A DNA stretch of 64,000 nucleotides, taken from Alishewanella longhuensis (GTDB lineage Bacteria > Pseudomonadota > Gammaproteobacteria > Enterobacterales > Alteromonadaceae). Numbering within the stretch: position 1 is the stretch's first letter; every line of letters starts with the position of its first letter. Positions 1 to 5,913 of this stretch are shown one piece after another. Location of the stretch: contig NZ_BNAO01000005.1 in NCBI RefSeq assembly GCF_014653435.1, positions 154,920 to 218,919 on the forward strand, in the 5' to 3' direction. A model generated the notes under the pieces. It searched no databases. It was given only the letters and a program-made list of their open reading frames with translations, and was not told the DNA's origin. Position numbers and translations under genes: made by a program.

Positions 1-429
1 TAATTCCGTAGTTAACTGATACTGGCCCGGTGGTAACTGAAACTCACGGCCATGGCGCATAAAAAAGGCATTTTTCGAGGTTGATTCAATCCCTCCTTCT
101 GCTGTTAGCAACAGATTGCCGGCCATATCGGCAAGGTAATGATGGAAGTAACCTAACGCACTGGCATTTTTAAAATCAATAACTATGGTTTCACCAGGGT
201 GCCTGATCTCAAATACGGCGTGATAAACAAAATGCCCGCCGGTTAATGATGGTGCCGGTATTGCATTTGTCGGTGGCTCAGGGAAATGCCAATCGGGATT
301 AACTTTGTACCATTGCCCAACAAATTGCTGCTGAGCCGCACCGCTCAACGGTGTCAGCAAAAGCAGCAATAACAGGCTCACAACGCAATACTGCCAACAC
401 TTTGTGCAAAACTGCAACATTAGCACCAT
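1..429 (-). CDS. N-terminal part of a secreted/sensor protein (partial)
   Basis: An open frame of 143 codons begins with ATG at 429 and leaves the window at base 1. An AGGTG-type ribosome site lies about 7 bases upstream; a second in-frame ATG is at 420. Residues 14-34 form a hydrophobic signal segment ending near SGAAQ. The mature part contains HFVYHAVFEIRHPGE, DFKNASALGYF and LPPGQYQL. From memory this resembles the periplasmic sensing region at the N-terminus of membrane sensor kinases or diguanylate cyclases of marine gammaproteobacteria. No catalytic domain is visible because the gene is cut by the window edge, so the function is inference. Confidence 0.6.
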   Translation of the reverse strand, partial: MVLMLQFCTKCWQYCVVSLLLLLLLTPLSGAAQQQFVGQWYKVNPDWHFPEPPTNAIPAPSLTGGHFVYHAVFEIRHPGETIVIDFKNASALGYFHHYLADMAGNLLLTAEGGIESTSKNAFFMRHGREFQLPPGQYQLTTEL

Positions 430-661
430 GTTCCGCACCTAAAAATAGATAAAGTTCATATCTGATTTGCTTAAGTTACATGCTACAGCAATCAGTACTC
501 GTTGAAACTTATCACAATTCATATGCTAATGTAACAACCAAGCTGGTAAAACCAAAACGGCAGTGCTTAAACAAATACTCGCTGCGCCCTGTGATTCAGC
601 ATACATTCACGCCTTGCTCACTATATCTAGTGTTATTCACCTGTTGAAACAAGGTATCATC

Positions 662-1318
662 ATGAAATTACTACTTCGCTCCCTGCTGTTATTTTCTATC
701 TTTAGTGTAAGTGCTGAACAAGCTGTTATTACTACGCAAGAACAACGTGGTACCGAAGGCACAAGCCAGATGGAAAGCGCTGCCACGCTGGTTACCGCTC
801 AAAGTTATAGTACCGATGTTTGGTTTCAAAGCCTGCAGTTGGAATTAAGTGGCGATAACAATAACAATGGTTTTTATCATCAGCTTTATTTGAAATTTGA
901 TGCTAACACCAATCGTTCCAGCCAGGCGGTTTGGGCCGAGTTTAGCTTGCAGCGCCCAGGCAGGCCAGAGCAACTGTTTTACATTAGCTCCATCTTCAGT
1001 TTGTATCGCCATAGCAGCAGCGACTGGCTGGCTATCGACACCACCCTAGAGGACAGCTTCGTTACTGGCTACTATGATCTTATTATTCGTTTGTATGATG
1101 CCAACAGTGGCTGGCTACTGGCAGAAATATCCGGCTACGACGAGCTCATACTGGCAGACTTACCGCTGGAAGATTATCAACGCGACAGACCTGCCATTGT
1201 TGTGGTAGAAAGCTATGGCGGCAGCCTGGGGATTTTTACTGTTATAGGGCTAGCCATGTTATTTTGGCGGCGCCAAAGCAAGGGAGCAATTCACATTAAA
1301 AATAGCCGCAAAGCATAA
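662..1318 (+). CDS. choice-of-anchor H-like surface protein with GlyGly-CTERM tail
   Basis: I chose ATG 662 (AAGG upstream) over a GTG 99 bases earlier because it begins directly with a signal peptide (MKLLLRSLLLFSIFSVSA). The 218-residue product ends in YGGSLG, then a hydrophobic stretch, then WRRQSK. This is the pattern of GlyGly-CTERM sorting signals, which are thought to be cleaved by rhombosortase for surface export. The central domain, rich in D, S, W and Y with DVWFQSLQLEL and GYYDLIIRLYD, matches my recollection of the 'choice-of-anchor H' family. It stands alone between divergent genes. The molecular role is unknown; cell-surface or secreted location is the main inference. Confidence 0.7.
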   Translation: MKLLLRSLLLFSIFSVSAEQAVITTQEQRGTEGTSQMESAATLVTAQSYSTDVWFQSLQLELSGDNNNNGFYHQLYLKFDANTNRSSQAVWAEFSLQRPGRPEQLFYISSIFSLYRHSSSDWLAIDTTLEDSFVTGYYDLIIRLYDANSGWLLAEISGYDELILADLPLEDYQRDRPAIVVVESYGGSLGIFTVIGLAMLFWRRQSKGAIHIKNSRKA

Positions 1319-1404
1319 CAGTACGTAGGACTCAGCTAACACTAGCTTTCTTAGCTTGCATAAATCACTGATTAGCCGGTCCCATGTTTCCATAAAAAGC
1401 TTGC

Positions 1405-1510
1405 TTACGAGGCAGTTTTACGCTCCTGGCAGAGCTCAACATAACCTGCATGCTTCCCGCCCATACTAAACTCAAGGATAAACGCCGCTTTGGTTAATGC
1501 TATTCTTCAA
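1405..1510 (-). pseudogene. possible C-terminal gene remnant
   Basis: The minus strand between about 1510 and a TAA at 1405-1407 is open without a usable start. It reads ...AAFILEFSMGGKHAGYVELC..., which has protein-like composition, and is preceded by stop codons. I do not recognise the family. It could be the tail of a decayed gene or chance. The rest of the 190-base gap (1319-1512) shows nothing else clear. Confidence 0.2.
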
Positions 1511-1512
1511 CA

Positions 1513-1923
1513 CTAAAACTTCGTGTTGTCCTTAATATTTAGATTATTAATCTTTGTTTTACGCAACACTTTAAGTAACAAAATACGAATAGCTCTTAAA
1601 ATAGGATAGAGCAGCACAGAGACGTTCTTTGACTTAAATATCTGGTAATTTAAGCGATTAATTACGCCGGAACGACTGCTGATTAACGCCAACGCATGAA
1701 CTGCATCAGCACCGTAATAAAGCTGCCGTCCCATTTTCAGTACCATGCCTTGGTCAATATCCAAACCTTTCGACGTAATTTCTTGCATTACTTCACTGCT
1801 TTCCCTCGCATCGATTAATTGTAAATCGCCAACAGTCCTCTGAACAGTCAGTATCTGACAGTATGCCCGGCAGGCCGGGCATTCGCCGTCGTATACCAAT
1901 AGGAGGGGTTCGCGTGTCATCAT
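1513..1923 (-). CDS. DCC1-like thiol-disulfide oxidoreductase (DUF393)
   Basis: A 136-residue protein whose N-terminus LVYDGECPACRAY carries the CxxC redox pair (C15, C18) of the DUF393/DCC1 thioredoxin-fold family. The segment YYGADAVHAL matches the family's usual mid-region (G-A-A/D-A). The size of about 130-140 residues is normal. It lies 3 bases after the stop of the lipoprotein gene on the same strand, so the two are probably co-transcribed and translationally coupled. The family is thought to act in thiol/disulfide exchange; no specific substrate can be named. The tail after residue 115 is unusually rich in K, N and I. Confidence 0.85.
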   Translation of the reverse strand: MMTREPLLLVYDGECPACRAYCQILTVQRTVGDLQLIDARESSEVMQEITSKGLDIDQGMVLKMGRQLYYGADAVHALALISSRSGVINRLNYQIFKSKNVSVLLYPILRAIRILLLKVLRKTKINNLNIKDNTKF

Positions 1924-1926
1924 GCA

Positions 1927-2385
1927 TTATTTCGCGTCAACATAAACCGCTAATGCTTGTACATGCACAATATGACGAATTTCTTTAATACGGCCACCTT
2001 GCGTACCATCAAAAGTGTAGTGTTCATTTTCAATTGTTTCATTGTTTAAATTACTAAACACAATGGCATTTGCGCCAAGCTTTGCCGCTTCTATTTGCAA
2101 TAATTTAACCACTTCGTCCATTCTACGCGGGTCATTCATCACCAAAGAGGGAACGCTAGATGCAGAAATTTTGGCAATCTCTGCGTAAGAAACAGGCGCA
2201 ACACTATAAATAGAGACTTTATCACGGGTTAAAGGTACTTTAACGTCACCGGTAATAGTAGTATTAAAAACGGGCTGTTTTGATAAAGCACAACCAGTCA
2301 AAAGCAACGTTGCTGATACTAATAAGGTTGACGTTAATAGGGATGATATTAACGTTGACGAAAAAAAAGCAGCTCGTTTAGCCAT
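1927..2385 (-). CDS. small outer-membrane-type lipoprotein
   Basis: ATG 2385 is preferred over an upstream in-frame start at 2430 because AGGAG lies 8 bases before it and the signal peptide then begins normally (MAKRAAFF). The lipobox LLTGC predicts cleavage and lipidation at a cysteine near residue 32. The mature protein has the pattern 'KLLQIEAAKLGANAIV' (written here in part), typical of small lipoproteins related to DUF4156 and YbjQ-like folds. It is followed after 3 bases by the DCC1-like gene. Function unknown; periplasmic membrane attachment is well supported. Confidence 0.8.
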   Translation of the reverse strand: MAKRAAFFSSTLISSLLTSTLLVSATLLLTGCALSKQPVFNTTITGDVKVPLTRDKVSIYSVAPVSYAEIAKISASSVPSLVMNDPRRMDEVVKLLQIEAAKLGANAIVFSNLNNETIENEHYTFDGTQGGRIKEIRHIVHVQALAVYVDAK

Positions 2386-2430
2386 AGTAAAATCTCCTAC
2401 TGTTTTACCAAGTGTACATTCATTGTGCAT

Positions 2431-2854
2431 TTTAATATAGCCCAGTCAAAACAAAATAACATCAAAAATAAAATAAATGTGAATTTAATGAAACTTGTCT
2501 TAACGCAAGGGTTCGCACTTTTGTTATTCAAGAAAGACTACCGCTTATCTTCAGCGATACCCATCTCAATTATGATATTCATAGCTTAGGACAAATCACT
2601 CTTAGTTAGAGGTCATAGCCCTCGTTCTTTTAGTGTGGCTATTAGAACAAGTAAGCCGTGTTTAAGCTCTCCATTAGTTGTTTTTCTTTTGCCTGCGTTG
2701 CTGAAAATTACCCAATAATAACTGCAATAAATCCACTTATTAGTCCTGACGAAACCGATGACCCCAATATTTACTCTTTAATTTCTAACGCCAAAATTTA
2801 GTCCGAAAGGCAGAGTAGCAGCTCGCTCAAGGTAACTATACCTGGATTAAGCGC
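2431..2854. other. AT-rich stretch without a firm gene
   Basis: About 420 bases between the lipoprotein gene and the first attC-like site. Only one weak small frame (2658-2801, plus strand) is visible. I see no RNA gene, terminator or repeat. It marks the distal border of the cassette array. Confidence 0.4.
2658..2801 (+). CDS. possible small secreted peptide or gene fragment
   Basis: A GTG start gives 47 residues. They begin with a plausible short signal peptide (VFKLSISCFSFACVA) and continue with a polar segment containing SPDETDDPN, ending at TAG 2799-2801. The frame stays protein-like for about 18 more codons after the TAG (SERQSSSSLKV...), so this may be the 5' part of a decayed gene. 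Ribosome site is weak (AAGTAAG). It points toward the cassette array and lies directly beside attC-like site 4. Function unknown. Confidence 0.3.
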   Translation: MFKLSISCFSFACVAENYPIITAINPLISPDETDDPNIYSLISNAKI

Positions 2855-2927
2855 GTCTTTACCATGCGCATGTGCGCGAACTTGTGAGCGTCGAAGACGT
2901 CGTAGACACCGCTTGTTCGGTGTTATC
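2855..2927 (-). repeat. attC-like site 4 (after the DUF1801 fragment)
   Basis: Read on the minus strand, the site starts with TAACACCG just after the TGA of the DUF1801 frame. It contains the core CGACGCTCACAAGTTCGCGC shared with the other sites, and ends in a degenerate ATGGTAAAG where GCGTTA is expected. It is the least well preserved of the four related sites. Confidence 0.55.
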
Positions 2928-2933
2928 ACCAGC

Positions 2934-3287
2934 TCAAGCGCCGAGTAATGGTAAATGCTTTACACGATGATACGTTAATACCAACAGTAGGCAATGACTA
3001 AGCAGTCCGATTTCAAAAGCATCTAAGGGAATAACAATGGCTCTTCTTCCCTCATACGCCAACTCACCCTGATAAATTTCCTTGAAGGTTTCGATCAAGC
3101 TATTCTGGCAGTGAAAATACACTTTTATAAATTTTGGATCGTTTGGCTTCCAGTCTATGCGAATGGTGCTTCCGCCCTTCAGCAGATAACTAGGTTCACC
3201 CCATCTCAGCGTTTTTTCAACCAAGCCCAACACATGTTCTTCTGCAACAATAGCGATTTGAGACTACCGAACTTCTTGGCAATTCAT
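2934..3287 (-). pseudogene. DUF1801 protein, 5'-truncated with in-frame stop
   Basis: From GTG 3233 the frame encodes 99 residues (LRWGEPSYLLKGG, IRIDWKPNDPKFIKVYFHCQ, LLSHCLLLVLTYHRV), clearly a DUF1801/YdhG-like domain. The same frame extends upstream as SQIAIVAEEH, but a TAG at 3264-3266 breaks it. Beyond the TAG, EVR and a short ATG-led stub (MNCQEVR, from 3287) are still in frame, and EVRSQIAIVAEE matches the family's usual pre-domain. The normal N-terminal 20 or so residues are missing and no ribosome site precedes 3287. I read it as a decayed cassette gene; translation from the GTG is possible but unproven. Confidence 0.7.
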
Positions 3288-3411
3288 ACGGCGTAGCGGC
3301 ACGCTACTTAAAACAAACCCGCAGCAATGTCGAAAATAAAAACGATGTCACTTAATTAAGCAGCTCCAGACCTGGTAGCCAGTGCTTTTTGCTGACGATA
3401 AAATTTGATTG

Positions 3412-4149
3412 TCATATTTCAAATCTATTAAGCTCAAACTCGTAATCATCACCAACCTTAATGCGCTTTACCAAATTGGCTCTATCAGGCCGATATTTTC
3501 TCCAATCCCACTCTTCATCCAGGAGTACGATATTGGCAAGTCCAAATTTCTGCAAATCAGCCAGCGAGTAGTCATATCCAACGGTTTCTTTACCAAAAAA
3601 GTTCAGAAGGTAATCCCAGAAATTAGCTTTCGACTGGCCATAAGTTGTAAGTAGATTATCAACGCGGATATCTGCGTAAAAATCAGTTTCCTTTTTACGT
3701 ATCAAACTGATGTAAGTGTTGAAAGTTTCACGCTGCTCTTGATCAACATGCCAATTAGATTGCCAGGCGCTACCATGCCATATCAGAATCGAGTCTTTTC
3801 TTAAGTATTTTGTATTAGCAGCTGGAAATACGTAATTTGCACAAGATGAGGCACAAACTCCCTCCACTTCAACATCCAACTTGTTATGCTTGACCCAACG
3901 CCCTAAATCGATTCCGGCGCCTATCTCACCGCCATTGGTGGAAATAACAAGACGACGCGGTTTGAATTCAGCATCGTTAAATAATGAGAAAATTGCGTTA
4001 TTTGAAGCCTCAGTTATTCTGCCCTGATAAATGAGATTTCCGTTTTTGATACCAACATAAATTTCAGTATTTGGGCCACTGTCATCAGTATTTTTTAAAC
4101 TAGTACAACCAACAACCAGAAAAATTAAAATTAAAATTAAATGCTTCAT
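3412..4149 (-). CDS. ClpP/crotonase-like lipoprotein (COG3904-type), cassette gene
   Basis: The 245-residue product starts after a perfect AAGGAGGATTA ribosome site. A signal peptide ends in the lipobox LVVGC (C15). The mature part holds LVISTNGGEIGAGIDLGRW and VCASSCANYVFPAA. This is the arrangement of secreted ClpP-fold proteins, with glycines forming the oxyanion loop followed by a Ser in a C-x-S-S-C setting (serine near residue 100). A histidine in LIWHGSAW could complete the site. It lies between attC-like site 3 and a region where a further site is expected but not recognisable. GC content is visibly lower than in the housekeeping genes. Peptidase activity is inference; the gene is probably horizontally acquired. 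Confidence 0.75.
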   Translation of the reverse strand: MKHLILILIFLVVGCTSLKNTDDSGPNTEIYVGIKNGNLIYQGRITEASNNAIFSLFNDAEFKPRRLVISTNGGEIGAGIDLGRWVKHNKLDVEVEGVCASSCANYVFPAANTKYLRKDSILIWHGSAWQSNWHVDQEQRETFNTYISLIRKKETDFYADIRVDNLLTTYGQSKANFWDYLLNFFGKETVGYDYSLADLQKFGLANIVLLDEEWDWRKYRPDRANLVKRIKVGDDYEFELNRFEI

Positions 4150-4163
4150 TAATCCTCCTTGAA

Positions 4164-4232
4164 ATATAACCCGCGCCTATAGACAAGCAATTTATTGCGA
4201 CTCCAGCGACTGACAGCCGCGATGCTTCAGGC
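4164..4232 (-). repeat. attC-like site 3
   Basis: On the minus strand this reads from GCCTGAAG, which contains the TGA of the 75-residue gene, to GCGCGGGTTATAT. The inner part GAGTCGCAATAAATTGCTTG aligns with the conserved inner part of sites 1, 2 and 4, and the right end retains GTTA. A perfect ribosome site for the next cassette gene begins about 5 bases beyond it, as is usual for cassettes. Confidence 0.6.
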
Positions 4233-4454
4233 GTACTGAACATTCTTAACAATACCTGTACGCCACAGCAAACATGATGACCCTAAACAAAACCCGAAAA
4301 ACAATGTTTGAAGTTGTAATGACCATGCATCAGAAATAGCGCCAAATGGAGCGAACTTGTATGGCAGCAAACCAAAATAAACATTATCAAAAATATGTAT
4401 TGCACCACCAACAAATAAACAAACACACCAGATGCCAAGGATGATTTTTACCAC
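4227..4454 (-). CDS. small membrane protein, cassette gene
   Basis: A 75-residue frame with a GTG start at 4454 preceded by GGAAG. Two hydrophobic segments (about residues 3-20 and 44-65) predict a two-pass inner membrane protein with a short loop holding FDNVYFGLLPYKFAPFG. The stop codon lies inside the left end of attC-like site 3, the usual packing of integron cassettes. I do not recognise the family and assign no function. Confidence 0.6.
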   Translation of the reverse strand: MVKIILGIWCVCLFVGGAIHIFDNVYFGLLPYKFAPFGAISDAWSLQLQTLFFGFCLGSSCLLWRTGIVKNVQYA

Positions 4455-4471
4455 AGTCTAACTTCCATATT

Positions 4472-4548
4472 TCGTAACGCCCCGCGCATGCGCGCGAATT
4501 TGTGAGCGACGCAGGGGCCGTAGGCCCTGAATCACGGATTGTTAGCTG
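4472..4548 (-). repeat. attC-like site 2
   Basis: On the minus strand it runs from CAGCTAAC, which contains the TAA of the RelE toxin gene, to GGGGCGTTACGA. Inside are a hairpin CAGGGCC-TAC-GGCCC and the shared block CGTCGCTCACAAATTCGCGC. The ends AACNNNCCCG and CGGGGCGTT are partly complementary, as expected for the R''/R' arms of an attC. Confidence 0.7.
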
Positions 4549-4844
4549 TTTTCAAGCATGAACGTTCGAAGCTCTCGCTCCTCTCGCATGACAAAGAGGA
4601 TGAAAACCCGCTGCTCATCCTCACGATAAAAAATGCGACAGGGTGGAACCACTACCTCCCTGTATACCGAATCTGGGAGTTCGAGTGGGATCCGCCCGGA
4701 TTTGGGGAAATTCTCCAAACGTTCTGTCTTATCGAAAACAGCTATCACGAGAGCGCTTGTAGCAGCAGGATTGTCCAAAGCGATATACTCCGCAATGGCA
4801 TCCAGTTCTTGAAGGGCTGGTTCTGTCCAGATTACTTCAGCCAT
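4542..4844 (-). CDS. RelE/ParE-family toxin
   Basis: A 100-residue basic/hydrophobic protein. It starts EVIWTEPALQELDAIAEYIA, the usual helix-turn-helix start of ParE/RelE toxins, and continues with FPKSGR, YREVVVPPCRIFYR and VFILFVMREERE, the family's strand pattern and conserved arginines. Its ATG overlaps the end of the antitoxin gene by 13 bases, as is typical for coupled toxin-antitoxin pairs. RelE members cleave mRNA on the ribosome and ParE members poison gyrase; sequence alone does not decide here. The stop codon is embedded in attC-like site 2. Confidence 0.85.
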   Translation of the reverse strand: MAEVIWTEPALQELDAIAEYIALDNPAATSALVIAVFDKTERLENFPKSGRIPLELPDSVYREVVVPPCRIFYREDEQRVFILFVMREERELRTFMLENS

Positions 4845-5089
4845 TTACTCATTTTCTCTCTGGCATCAGTTTGGCTATAGGTTCTTCCCTCCAGGACAGC
4901 ACGCTCTCCACGAGAGAGCCCCTCAAGCAGCTCAAGCCGACGCTGCATGAATTCATAATCTTGCACATCAACAAGGTATGCCGATGGCTGACCATGCTCC
5001 GTAATCAATACAGGCTCTTTTGACAAGTGCAGCTCTGCCAGAATCTTTGTAGCTTGGCGTTTTAGATTCGTCACTAGCTCAACTTTCAT
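4832..5089 (-). CDS. Phd/YefM-family antitoxin
   Basis: An 85-residue protein with KVELVTNLKRQATKILAELH followed by EPVLITEHGQPSAYLVDVQDYE, the N-terminal DNA-binding fold of Phd/YefM antitoxins. The C-terminal part (residues 50-85) is charged and probably disordered until bound to the toxin. Start ATG at 5089 is preceded by GGTGA. A 24-base palindrome overlaps the presumed promoter just upstream, consistent with autoregulation by the toxin-antitoxin complex. It is the first gene of its cassette. Confidence 0.85.
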   Translation of the reverse strand: MKVELVTNLKRQATKILAELHLSKEPVLITEHGQPSAYLVDVQDYEFMQRRLELLEGLSRGERAVLEGRTYSQTDAREKMSKWLK

Positions 5090-5111
5090 AGGTTCACCCT
5101 GTTCTACATTT

Positions 5112-5135
5112 AAAGTGACACTATAGTATCACTTT
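5112..5135 (-). promoter_or_regulatory. palindromic operator/promoter of the toxin-antitoxin genes
   Basis: AAAGTGA and TCACTTT flank an almost palindromic centre (CACTATAGTA). The centre also supplies -10-like hexamers (TACTAT/TATAGT) on the minus strand. It ends 23 bases before the antitoxin start. An operator covering the promoter is the usual arrangement for autoregulated type II systems; the regulator is inferred, not shown. Confidence 0.6.
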
Positions 5136-5152
5136 GTAGATAAGGCAATCCA

Positions 5153-5230
5153 AGCTAACGCCCGCCACAAACGCGAGCAAATTGTTGCGAGTCGAGCCGC
5201 GTAGCGGCGTTTTGGTGGCGATTATTAGGG
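5153..5230 (-). repeat. attC-like site 1
   Basis: Minus strand, starting at CCCTAATAAT about 7 bases after the stop of the NTF2-like gene and ending in GGCGGGCGTTAGCT. CGCCACCAAAACGC near the left pairs with GCGTTTGTGGCG near the right with extra bases on the left arm only, which resembles the L''/L' arms and extrahelical bases of attC. A GCCGC-TAC-GCGGC hairpin lies between them, followed by the shared block GACTCGCAACAATTTGCTCG. This is the best preserved site. Confidence 0.75.
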
Positions 5231-5237
5231 CAAAAAC

Positions 5238-5609
5238 CTAGAACGGAGCGCATATTGTCCCTTGATGATAAACCATTTGCCACTGACCGCTACTATTCCG
5301 CTGCCAGATTGAGCACCTATGCGAATAAATTGGTAATGGTTGTTCAGCTTTTAACATCTTAGCTTTGTATAACAACTGTGCGCAGTCCAAGCCAAACATT
5401 CTTAGCTCATAATTACTTGCAGTTATTTCAGGCGGAACCTCAGTTGGTAAACGCGCCAATACATTTGCCTTACCAAATCGCGCTCCTGAAGCACCAATTT
5501 CAATAAAGTCATCAGAGATTAGCTGAGTGAGCTCACTCGAAGAACTTCGAACATCAGGCTGGAAAAGATGCTCCTCCAACTCGATTAATATTTCCATCAA
5601 GTTTTTCAT
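5238..5609 (-). CDS. NTF2-like protein (DUF4440), first cassette gene
   Basis: ATG 5609 is chosen over the much longer open frame upstream because GGAG lies 5 bases before it and the family homology starts here. The 123-residue product has LISDDFIEIGASGARFGK in the first half. It ends with HRCSIWQRNSSGQWQMVYHQGT, the DUF4440 signature (SS/CSIW...G.WQ...HQGT) of SnoaL/NTF2-like folds. Such proteins bind small ligands or act as minor enzymes, and no substrate can be given. It lies directly after a GCGTTAGGGC core-like sequence and is followed by attC-like site 1, so it is the proximal gene of the array. Confidence 0.8.
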   Translation of the reverse strand: MKNLMEILIELEEHLFQPDVRSSSSELTQLISDDFIEIGASGARFGKANVLARLPTEVPPEITASNYELRMFGLDCAQLLYKAKMLKAEQPLPIYSHRCSIWQRNSSGQWQMVYHQGTICAPF

Positions 5610-5622
5610 TGATGCTCCATAT

Positions 5623-5632
5623 GCCCTAACGC
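5623..5632 (-). other. integron core-site-like sequence (attI side)
   Basis: GCGTTAGGGC on the minus strand, 13 bases before the first cassette gene. It resembles the GTTRRRY core used by integron integrases. The DNA to its left on the minus strand is AT-rich and does not look like an attC, as expected for an attI position. No integrase gene is adjacent. Confidence 0.4.
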
Positions 5633-5811
5633 TTATTCGACGGAACTTTTCGTATTTAAAAACGGACTTTTTCGTAATTGTAAATTCACTTGTTGCTACA
5701 TTAACTACAAATTTATCTGCAGACAATATCTTATAAAAATTAATCTGTAACAGGGCAAGACAAAAACGTAAACATCCGTTTAACAAGAGGCGAAGGGAGA
5801 GAATACAACTT

Positions 5812-5827
5812 CTGTGTAAATAAACAG
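5812..5827. promoter_or_regulatory. LexA (SOS) operator
   Basis: CTGTGTAAATAAACAG has the exact CTGT-N8-ACAG form. It differs at one base from the reverse complement of the operator upstream of yebG in this window. It lies between the purT terminator and the cassette array. In mobile integrons LexA controls the integrase promoter. Here no integrase remains, so it may be a relic or may control transcription into the array. Confidence 0.7.
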
Positions 5828-5835
5828 CTAAAAGC

Positions 5836-5860
5836 AAAAACGGGGCTAGGCCCCGTTTTT
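5836..5860 (-). terminator. rho-independent terminator after purT
   Basis: An 11-bp perfect stem AAAAACGGGGC / GCCCCGTTTTT with a 3-base loop, giving a T run on both strands. It lies 54 bases after the purT stop and would stop purT transcripts before the cassette array. It could also stop plus-strand transcripts from the LexA site. Confidence 0.85.
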
Positions 5861-5913
5861 GGATTCTACGCGCAGAAATCACTGCGCTTTTTTAGCTTAT
5901 TATTTAGAAGGGG

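Noticed and set aside
4539-4880. 113-codon plus-strand frame opposite the RelE toxin
   Set aside because: It is the reverse of a clear toxin gene and has no ribosome site or family resemblance.
5238-5882. 214-codon frame extending the NTF2-like gene upstream through the terminator
   Set aside because: The first 90 codons run through a terminator, a LexA box and AT-rich DNA; a ribosome site and the family homology start at 5609.
2440-5900. Prophage, IS or genomic island with a transposase
   Set aside because: No transposase, recombinase or phage gene is visible; attC-like spacing explains the region better.
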